Shown: piece by piece, positions 23,321 to 32,264 of the stretch
How positions within the stretch are numbered: the stretch's first letter is position 1
Layout: every line of letters starts with the position of its first letter
Assembly: GCA_032622095.1 (NCBI GenBank)
Contig: CP136061.1
Location: 235,927,815 to 235,991,814, forward strand
Direction of reading: 5' to 3'
From: Siphonodentalium dalli
Lineage: Eukaryota; Mollusca; Scaphopoda; Gadilida; Siphonodentaliidae
DNA length: 64,000 nucleotides
Position numbers and translations under genes: made by a program
Notes under the pieces: model-generated
The model's database searches: none
What the model saw: the letters and a program-made list of their open reading frames with translations, nothing else
Told to the model about the DNA's origin: nothing

Positions 23321-24640
23321 TGTCGTGATGTACGGATTCACCTGTTAAAACAAAAACTGTGTTTACAAGTGAAGACAATTTCACGCCTTTATATGTTACC
23401 AAAAAGTATGCCATTAAGATGTTTTACTTATACATGTACATAAATTTGAGTTTTAACTGTGATACATGTAGTCTTGTTCTTTTATGTATTAAAAGGGCAT
23501 GCCGGTTCATGTCTTAGAATGGTCGAAATTAGTATTACTCATAACTGAATAGTGATGGGTTGGCTTATCAGCTATTACTAGTATCGTTTTTTTTATTTAC
23601 AATCATATTTATACAGTAGTCAGTGAAAGGTGAACACATTACGCATGCGCAGCCTTTTTCCGGATTAAATTCCACGAGGCAGGTAACAAGACTTAGTTAG
23701 ATCCTCTGCAAATAGCAAAGTTTCATCAGTATTGCCTATCACTTTATGCATTGAGGATTTATGTTTCAAGAAACCTTAGAAGAACTAAGATGTATTTTTC
23801 AGTTACGAAAATACTAGTTTCGACCATTCTAAAACATATGAATCGTAATGCCTATCGGGAAACCATATTGTTAGCATGGGAACTTGGCTAATTATACGGT
23901 AAATTAGCAAATTAAGAGCAAAAATTGGTGTTGACCCCTGAAAAATACCATTCGTCTAACCTTTATTAGTTACGGTCTTGATATTAATTAAACGGTGTTG
24001 AACCATACAAAATACAACGGTCTGACAGTTACTGGTTACAGTCTGCTCGTAACTTAAACGGTTTTGTACAGTGGAACATGCTACAGCCTGACAGTATGTT
24101 TAACCGTCCAAGGTTGGCAGCGATGTTGCGCGGTGTGACACAGTTAAAGCGATGGACATTTTTCTAACAGTGGAAGACTTTGTCATTTATTTTCATGAAA
24201 AGGCTTAAAGGATTACAATGCTCATGAAACAACAAAACTCTATCGGAAAGCCACCCCTATTGTGATCACAATAATCCAAGTCCCATAAAAATCGCGTAAT
24301 AAATAAGCCGAGAAATAAATAAATAATACCGCCACCTGTTGTCGGCTATCTCCGTCGCAAAACCTCGCATGACGTCAAGCGAGGTAAACTAATTAAAAAC
24401 ACGGAATCCGGAGTCGGAGTTAATTGTGTCTACCTATATGACGATGGAAAATCCGTAATAGACATCAGCGCGTGATGGAATTACTGCGGGGCATATCAAT
24501 AGCATTGTGTACACATGGTTAATTGTCATCGCGCGGTGAATTATATTCACTTGCGATTTGTCTTAAGCGCTGTTTGGAAAGTTATTGTTTTGACAAAAAA
24601 ACCATAGAAGGCCGATAGGTAACACTTTCGTGTCGAAAAT
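23321..24640. other. Unannotated stretch
   Basis: No ORF above background and no repeat recognised. A C+G-richer segment at 24340-24560 lies upstream of the TATA-like box at 24649, which would fit a promoter region, but this is conjecture. Confidence 0.3.
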
Positions 24641-24644
24641 AAAG

Positions 24645-24659
24645 CTTATAAAAACACGA
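24645..24659 (+). promoter_or_regulatory. TATA-like box upstream of the THAP-like ORF
   Basis: GCTTATAAAAACACGAGCGG lies about 70 bp before ATG 24720. Closely similar strings (ATATATAAAAACGAGCACG at about 25875, ATATATAAACACGAGCACG at about 27363) occur in both units of the following tandem duplication. The box may therefore belong to the repeat family and not to a gene. Confidence 0.4.
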
Positions 24660-24719
24660 GCGGGCATGTGAACTCTATTCGGGCGCGTGTTCACGATGTT
24701 TTTTTAATTTTCCGTATAT

Positions 24720-24926
24720 ATGCCCCGAGTGTCCCGTATTAACAATAATTCATTCCTAACAATGGCATATAAATGCAGTGTTTTCGGCTATGGCCGGTCT
24801 AGTGACTCTCAGTTAGGTATAATGCTGTATTCATTTCCAAACGATGTTCGTTTACGTGCCATTTGGCGGGATTTCTGTGGGAAACCCGTTGCGCAAAATC
24901 AGAAACCGATTACATATACCAAATAA
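24720..24926 (+). CDS. Short THAP-like ORF, partial (68 codons)
   Basis: A 68-codon ORF begins at ATG 24720; a second ATG is at codon 15 (24762). From there MAYKCSVFGYGRSSDSQ, YSFPNDVRLRAIW resembles the first half of a THAP zinc finger. THAP is a C2CH DNA-binding module of host factors and P-element-type transposases, and its hallmarks are an early CxxC, FP-D, and an invariant Trp. Here the second Cys would be Tyr and the C-terminal C-x2-H half is absent, so it cannot fold as a standard THAP. The TAA stop lies inside an AATAAAGAGCGTT motif (24922-24934). It could be a decayed P-element-like fragment, the first exon of a gene with an unseen donor, or coincidence. Confidence 0.4.
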   Translation: MPRVSRINNNSFLTMAYKCSVFGYGRSSDSQLGIMLYSFPNDVRLRAIWRDFCGKPVAQNQKPITYTK

Positions 24927-27900
24927 AGAGCGTTTAATTTGACAAGTCAGTCATGGTTACGAATACATACAATTGCAGTTAAAGTGGAGAGTATGTTGAA
25001 TGATTCTCAATTTCCTTCACCATGGCTCAATAAAGAGCGTTCCATGTTAAGAGTTTTCCTAATATGGTACGAATAAAAAGAGTTTAATAAAGCGGAAATT
25101 GCTATGACTTGGAAGGATATATAAAGCATGCATATCGGAAGTACGTGTACATGTAGTGACCTGTATTGGTGTAATCAGTAAAAAATCACGATGACAACTG
25201 TTCTAAGTCCAGTCCCTTTACATTGATGCAATAAAGAGCGTTCACTATTACGATATATTGCGAATAAAGAACGATTGTATATGTGCTTACATAATAAACC
25301 GGATTATTATCACTCCGTTAAAAAGTGTTATATATGATTGGATGTTTAAACGAACACGGCGAACGTTTATATATCTTATAATCATATTGTTATGCGTAAT
25401 TGACACATAGAGGTCGAGTTATGACCTGCATATTCAATAGACCGCATCGCTAGAGTGTTAATTTTATAGGCCAATAACCACGCATAAACGCAGTGATTTC
25501 ATCAGTGATAGTCGGCAAGATAGTTTGGGGGTAGGGGAAGCAATATTCCGAAATATATATAAACACCATATTGCCCTAATATATACATGATTCATAATCA
25601 AGAAAAATGAACTTATCATATCATATTGTTAATGAATGACTTGATTATAATTGATTACATCCGACAGCAATAAACCGATTTTTTTAGTTTTACCGCGTTA
25701 CGATAAATTAAAACGAAACGCTCTTTATTGACACAAGACAAAAGTCATCTGGAAATTGGAATGTTTACGAGATGATAATTACCTAATAACTGTGCAAGTG
25801 TTCGCATATATATGCAATCTTTATATGGATATATAATATATAATATAACTTGGACTATTCCGGTAACGAAAAAACATATATAAAAACGAGCACGTGTTTA
25901 TATAGATAAATGCGCGCAAAACTGAATAATATACGGGCATGGTTTTATAGTAACAACACATCGCGATACATATAATAATACTGAATACCACGATAAAGAC
26001 ATTTAATTACGAGAACGGTGATGTTTTCGGAAAAGTTTTGCATTCGTAGTGTGATAACGCGACAATCTTCAAAGGCCGCGATCGACTACATGCAAACTTA
26101 AAATACTGCTGTAGCGTATCTATGCGTTGTCGATGGGTTACCACGTGTTCGATCACGTGCTATGCTTCTGTTTACATGTGACAAACACGTGATCGGGCCG
26201 ATGATCTCGTGACTTCGTCTACAACAAGATCTTCGGCTAACTTCGGATTTTTTTTATAATCGTTATAAAAATAACGAATGGCGGCCGAATATTAGATTAT
26301 ATGCGCCCAATGTACATTATATATATATATTATCAATATATTGACAGAAAATATTATTGTTTTTTCAGCACCCTATTCCTTTAATTTGACGAGTCAGTCA
26401 TGGTTACGAATACATACAATTGCAGTTAAAGTGGGGAGTATGTTGATGAATAATTCACGATGACAACTATTCTAAGTCGAGTCCCCATTTCCTTCACCAT
26501 GGCTCAATAAAGAGCGTTCCATGTTAAGAGTTTTCCTAATATGGTACGAATAAAAAGAGTTTAATAAAGCGGAAATTGCTATGACAATGATGGAAGGATA
26601 TATAAAGCATGCATATCGGAAGTTCATGTACATGTATTGGCCTGTATTGTTGTAATCAGTAAACAATCACTAGAACAACTGTTCTAAGTCGAGTCCCTTT
26701 ACCTTGACGCAATAAAGAGCGTTCACTATTACGATATATTGCGAATAAAGAGCATTTGAATATGTGAAATCTTCCATATTAAACCGGATTAATATCCCTC
26801 CTTCAAAAAGTGTTATATATGATTGGATGTTTAAACGAACCACGGCGAACATTTATATATTTTATAACCCTATATTGTTATGCGCAATGGACACATAGAG
26901 GTCGATTTATGACCTGGATATTCAATAGACCGCATCACTAGAGTGCTAATTTTATAGGCCAATAACCATGCATAGATGCAGTGAATTTCCATCAGTGACA
27001 GTCGGCAAGATTGTTTTGGGGTGGGGGAAGCAATATTCCGAAATATATATAAACACCATATTGCCCAAATATATATACATGATTCATAACCAAGGAAAAA
27101 TGAACTTATCATATCATATTGGTAATGAATGACTTGATTATAATTGATTAAATCCGACAGCAATAAACCAATTTTGTGTTGTTTTACCGCGTTACGATAA
27201 ATTAAAACTAAACGCTCTTTATTGACACACGACTAATGGCATCTGGAAATTGGAATGTTTACGAGATGATAATTGCCTAATAACTGTGCAAATCTTCGCG
27301 TATATATGCAATCTTGATATGCATATATAATATAACTTGGACTATTCCGGTAACGAAAAAATATATATAAACACGAGCACGCGTTTATATAGATAAATGC
27401 GCGCAAAACCGAATAATATACGGGCATGGCTTTATAGTAACAACACATCGCGATACATATAATAATAGTAATAACTAGAATGAAACTGTAATTGCACAGC
27501 AATTTCGATACTTCCATGTTCGACAATGACGGAAATTGTGTCACCTGATAAAGTGTCAGTTTTCCGGAGACACATATCAGTATGGTGATACTGTAGCTGA
27601 TGGTAATACTCGGCAACCACAGATTCTATCCACCAAATTCCATAAAAATCTGCACCAAAAACAATTTGAGATACATACCAACACGCCCGTTCTCCAAAAC
27701 CGGAAGTGAAATCCGTTAACTATATATATATATATATCATTAGAGAGCGCAGAGTTTGCTGCACATTATGCAAAAAGTCCCAACTCGATATCTCAACCCC
27801 TTCTGAATTGCATATAAAGAGCGTTCTTTTATTCTTGGACCAGTAGCGAACTTTGAAACTGGAAGTGCGAACCCTATCATTTTTCGCCGGTACATAACAC

Positions 27901-29432
27901 ACATAAGTGAGCAAATAATGAAAAAAGTCCGAACTCGATATCTCAAGCCGTTTCGGAGGAGTTACTGGAACAACAATAACACATATAAAGAGCGTTGTTT
28001 CCCAAGGTCAAGGTCACACGAAATTCCCTATTAGTTCGTCGACTGACAATGCTCAATGGCTAAAAGGATTCCGAATTTCAAATGAATCGGCCCAGCCGTT
28101 TCGGCGATATAAGAAATCAAACATCGATTTTAGTTGCGCGAAGACCCCCGAAAAATCAACAAAATGTCGATAACTCTGAAGGTCAAGGTCGGAAATAAAC
28201 CAGGTTTTTAAACAGCCATAACTATCGAAGTTTATGTCCGATTTTTAAAATTCTAGTTGTATAGCAATCAGTGGCTTCTACTGATGACGTCTACCAAATG
28301 TCATCAAAATATGCGCTAAAATAGTTTTTAGATACATACCCACACGCCCGCTCTCCCGAACCGGAAGTGATATCCGTTAACTATATATATCGTTCGATAG
28401 CGCATAGATTGCTGCACATAATGCAAAAAGTCCCAACTCAATATCTCAAGCGGTTCTAGATTCCCTAGAAAGAGCGTTCTTTTATACTTCGACCAGTAGC
28501 GAACTTTTAAACCGGAAGTGCGAACCCTATAATTTTTCAGTATTTTAGAACACACATGCAGTCGCAAATAATGAAAAAAGTCCGAAATCGATATCTCAAA
28601 CCGTTTCGGAGGAGATATGTGCACAACAATAAAACAGATAGAGAGCGTTGTTTCCAAAGTTCAAGGTCACACGAAATTCCCTATTTGTAAATCGACTTCG
28701 TATACTCAATGTCTATGCAGGTACCAAATTTCAAATCAATCGGTCAAGCTGTTTCGACGATATAAGAATTCAAACCTCGATTTCGCAAGTGACTTTTGTG
28801 TCGCGAAAAACCGCAAAAATCAACAAAATGGCGATAACTCCGAAGGTCAAGGTCGGACGAAATTCTCAATAGGCCATTTACCGAGATCTTCCAAGGTTTT
28901 ATTCTGAAGAAAAAAACCGCAGGTGAATCGGTTCAGCCGTTCTCGGGATATAAGGGTGTTATCGGAATAATAAGAAAAAAAAAAGAAGAAAAAAAAAGCC
29001 AGAAGAATTACAATATACTTCCATGTTAAAACATGGAAGTATAATAACACGATAAAGACATTTAATTACGAGAAAGGCGATGTTTTCGGCGAAGTTTTGC
29101 ATTCGCAGTGTGATAACGCGACAATCTTCAAAGGTCGCGATCGACTACATGCAAACTTAAAATACCGCCGTCGCGCATCTATGCGTTGTCAATGAGTTAC
29201 CACGTGATCGATCACGTGCTATGCTTCTGTTTACATGTGACAATCACGTGATCGGGCTGATGATCATGTGACTTCGTCTAAAACAAAATCTTCGGAATGT
29301 TTTTTAATCGTTATAAAAATAACGATTGGCGGCCGAATATTAGATTATATGCGCCCAATGGACATTTTATATATATATTATCGGTATATTGAAAGAAAAT
29401 AATATTGTTTTTTCAGGACCGTATTCCTTTAA
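24927..29432. repeat. Tandem duplication, two units of about 1.46 kb (second unit enlarged)
   Basis: Unit 1 (24927-26386) and unit 2 (26387-29432) share the order TTTGACnAGTCAGTCATGGT, CACCATGGCTCAATAAAGAG, GGATATATAAAGCATGCATA, ACGCTCTTTATTGACACA, GATAACGCGACAATCTTCAA and GCGGCCGAATATTAGATTAT. Both end in TATTCCTTTAA. Divergence is a few percent plus small indels. Unit 2 contains a 1574-bp insertion absent from unit 1 and a small extra copy of GATGACAACTATTCTAAGTC. Each unit also carries CACGTGATCGATCACGTG-like palindromes. No protein-coding potential is seen. Confidence 0.85.
27466..29039. mobile_element. 1.57-kb insertion in unit 2 with 8-bp target duplication
   Basis: The insertion is defined by comparison with the uninterrupted unit 1. 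TATAATAA flanks both sides (27458-27465, 29040-29047). Inside, about 27655-28010 and 28328-28670 are tandem relatives with a period near 673 bp. They share ACCGGAAGTG, GTCCCAACTC, AAAGAGCGTTCTTTTAT and GTTTCGGAGGAG. The right end is an A/G-rich microsatellite (28975-29000) followed by the palindrome ACTTCCATGTTAAAACATGG. Repeated core, microsatellite and terminal palindrome recall bivalve Pearl/Helentron-like elements, but that is only a resemblance. Confidence 0.75.
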
Positions 29433-31274
29433 TAGCGAGTTTGCTATTTGAAACCGGAACGGGTACGCGTACGGGTAGCTACCCAAACTGTTTTACGGGT
29501 AGAATTAAGCACCTCGACTGGTACTATATGGTGAGTCAACTGCAAAATAAAACGTTATTATGATGCAGACAGATTGTTATTCGCGTTCGCTTTGTTTGCC
29601 GACGTTATACTTACCGGTGTGGATCGTTGCACATTTTTATTTAGATAGATGGCCCTCAGGATAATCAGTTGCTTTCATTAAGGACGAGGCGGCAGTGGGA
29701 AGGGGTTGGTGATTTTGTTTCACTCATCTTGGTAACATTTTCAACAATTGGATTATATTATACAAGTCACAGATGATTGACTGTTGACTATAACTCGGTT
29801 GGAATGTTCAGACTTAGAAAATAGATCATGATAGCTCAAATATTATGTACAATTGCGTTATAGTTAAATTTTCCAACCTATATTCGGTGTAAAATGCACC
29901 TAGGTCTAATAATGTCCTACGCGTACTTTCAGTCAGATGTAAGACAGAATTTGTCCCTTATTTTAGTTGCGGAATATTTAGTCATATTAAGTAAACATTG
30001 GTTTGGAATCTTTCAACAAATCGAAGGGTCATGGCAAGGTAATATTTATCCCAAGAATTGGGATTTTTGTCGGGATCTAAACCCGGAGGTAGGTTGAAAA
30101 GTTAAACTTGGTAACGATAAAAGGAGTTAAAATGTAGTCTGTATACGGATTGAATAAAGAGCGTTTACTTCACTTCTGTGCGAAACACAGAAAACAGCTG
30201 AAACTCGCTCTGATTATGCCTAAATTTTGCAGAGTATGCATAGGTATTTCGTGTCTTTAGCGACCTATTTACAATATACACCAGTCTTGCGGTTCAAATA
30301 CCTTGTCCATTCAGATGGTAAATATATATTAAAATGAGAAATCAGTACCCACCTACATACGATAAAGTAACTAAACGGTTGTATTCAAATGTGCGATACA
30401 TGGATAAATCCACGCTATATTTATGCCCATGTACAAAGGGTTGAGACAGTGACGTGACAGGGTTTTCCAACAATTTATTAGTGGAGAATTTGTAGTTTTC
30501 AAATCTTGGTGGTATCAGGTGTCAACATGTCCAACAATTGGAAAACTTGATGCCAGCCTGGATGCTAGGAATTAGCATTAATTTAAAAAAAATACAAATC
30601 GGTGTGAATTTGCAAGGCGCTAGACCACAAGATATTAGGATTTTTAATTTCCAGGCTCAAATCTACACATTTTCTTGTACTGGTCGGCCCAGTGGATTGT
30701 GCCCCCCCACGACTAGTGACAAGAAGACTACTGATTCATTTAGAATATTCTACCATCCAGGCAGTTGTGAGGGACCAGTTGGGAAGAATTACGCGCAAAC
30801 TTGTGAGTTTGATATGTTACAAGGGGGTGTAGTTTGACATTCGAAGGTGGACACCCCTCCTAACACGGAGACCATCTATAGCCACCTCCCTGCAATGGGT
30901 CGAGACTGTGTCTATAGCACCATGTATACTGCTCTATTAACCACAACCTGTCATTAATGCAGTGAACAAAGTTATTAGTGAAAAGATTTGCCTTCCGTAT
31001 TTATCTAAGTGCTAGAAGCTGCCTCAAGGATTTGAACATAAAACCTGGCTTAAAATGACAACCATGAAATCTTGCAATAAATGACTTAACGCATAGCTTT
31101 ATAAACCTTTGAGTTAGAAAATCGTAGTGAAAGGTTACTGGTTAATGGGACAGATCTACCCGTTCCAAATCGCTATCGCTTTATGTGCTGCATTGAAAGT
31201 ACCCAAGTGACCGTGACGATGTTCACCGATTTACCCGTACCGGTTCCCGTCGGACGGGTATCGCAAACTCGCTA
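29433..31274. mobile_element. 1.84-kb TIR element, probably TA-flanked
   Basis: The ends are TAGCGAGTTTGC and its exact complement. Subterminal inverted G+C-rich words (ACCGGAACGGGTACGCGTAC on the left; the complement of CCCGTACCGGTTCCCGTCGG on the right) reinforce the pairing. TA at each end may be the target duplication. It sits directly at the end of the tandem duplication. The interior holds an exact AATAAAGAGCGTT (30153) and a fragment of the hAT family (about 30455-30885), but no transposase. Confidence 0.7.
30455..30885 (-). repeat. Diverged fragment of the 53-kb hAT family
   Basis: The segment ends in ACGGAGACCATCTATAGCCA then CCTCCCTG, a variant of the hAT right end at 54061-54090. 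It also has GATGCTAGGAATTAGC and TCCAACAATTGGAAAAC, which match words inside that element. The left end is not recognised, so it is a truncated relative. The strand is only a convention based on the terminal match. Confidence 0.5.
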
Positions 31275-31288
31275 ATATCATTGTAGCT

Positions 31289-31487
31289 GCCGTGGTGTAA
31301 ATATAGAAGACAGATGACTGTTCTGCCTGAGAGGGCTAGATCTCTTGGACACAGTCGTTAGACGCAAGTCTGGTCACCGAAGTGACCGGTTAGTCCTTGG
31401 ATATGGGTGACCGGCTTGGGATTCGTGGTGCTGCCAACTATCGGTGCGACTCACGTACTTATCTCTCTCTCGTTTTGTTACACTGGG
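31289..31487 (+). mobile_element. 5S-rRNA-derived repeat, copy 1
   Basis: The core at about 31368-31438 reads GGTCACCGAAGTGACCGGTT then CTTGGATATGGGTGACCGGC. This matches the 3' two thirds of animal 5S rRNA (internal pol III promoter) with an internal deletion of about 18 bases and a small insertion. The sequences before (GCTAGATCTCTTGGACACAG) and after (GGTGCGACTC) are shared with copy 2 and are not 5S. It is best read as a SINE3-like 5S-derived repeat or pseudogene, not a functional 5S gene. Confidence 0.75.
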
Positions 31488-31591
31488 GGCTCGTCTGATT
31501 CTCAGGGGACTGTGTCATGATGCGACCGCTCTGAGGGAGGACTCGGGAGAGATTCGGTGAATCTCAACAAGAACGGGGGAGTAGTGTAATG

Positions 31592-31806
31592 GTCGCGGTG
31601 TACATAATTATAGAAGCCCGATGACTTCTTTGCTCGATCGGTCTAGATCTCTTGGTCACAGCCGTTAGACGCTTTGTCTGATCACCAAAGTTAAGTAAGT
31701 CAAGCTCGGTTAGCCCTTGGATGGGTGACCGGCTTGGGATTCCGGGTGCTTCTAACTTTCGGTGCGACTCCCGCACTTCTCGCTTTCAGTCTCATTCTGT
31801 TACAAT
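31592..31806 (+). mobile_element. 5S-rRNA-derived repeat, copy 2
   Basis: The core at about 31676-31756 includes GATCACCAAAGTTAAGTAAG and CCTTGGATGGGTGACCGGCT, and keeps the 5S A box, intermediate element and C box almost intact. The first 40 nt of true 5S are replaced by a non-5S leader shared with copy 1. The two copies are in the same orientation, about 300 bp apart, separated by a 105-bp spacer. The spacer (GGGGGCTCGTCTGATTCTCA ... GGACTCGGGAGAG) has no 5S similarity. Pol III transcription is possible in principle. Confidence 0.78.
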
Positions 31807-32264
31807 CGTCATGCTATTTTGCATGTTTTAAAATCATATAAGTGATTCATACATATGTCATATACTTCAGCGTGTGAAACATTAATTGACATTTTAATTA
31901 GCAGTTTTTGTGGTTATTTGTGAAATACTCACGGCCTCACCATTTGGTAAATACATTTTTTTTATTTCGATACGAACTCGAAGATTGTTTCACTGTGTTC
32001 TGTTTTTTTTTTTTTTTGGCCTTCATCTGCTATATTTCGCCAGGTCACTGTGGACTTTGTCTTTAACAGATCTATGCTTTGAATGGAGTTCGTAAATCTG
32101 TACACAATCATTGCTTACCTCAGTTGTGTTCATAATATGTTCATAGTCGTATATGTTATGTTATTTAATAGGTTTCAGTGTGATTGTTGAACAGGTGAAA
32201 CTGATGTCTGCACGCCGGACATTGTTTTGTGTGTGCATAGTAACACAAATTTATCAAGCACAAA
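31807..32264. other. Unannotated AT-rich stretch
   Basis: About 460 bp with a T run near 32008. No gene or repeat seen. Confidence 0.35.

Noticed and set aside
31676-31756. Possible functional 5S rRNA gene
   Set aside because: The first third of 5S is replaced by an unrelated leader shared with a second defective copy.
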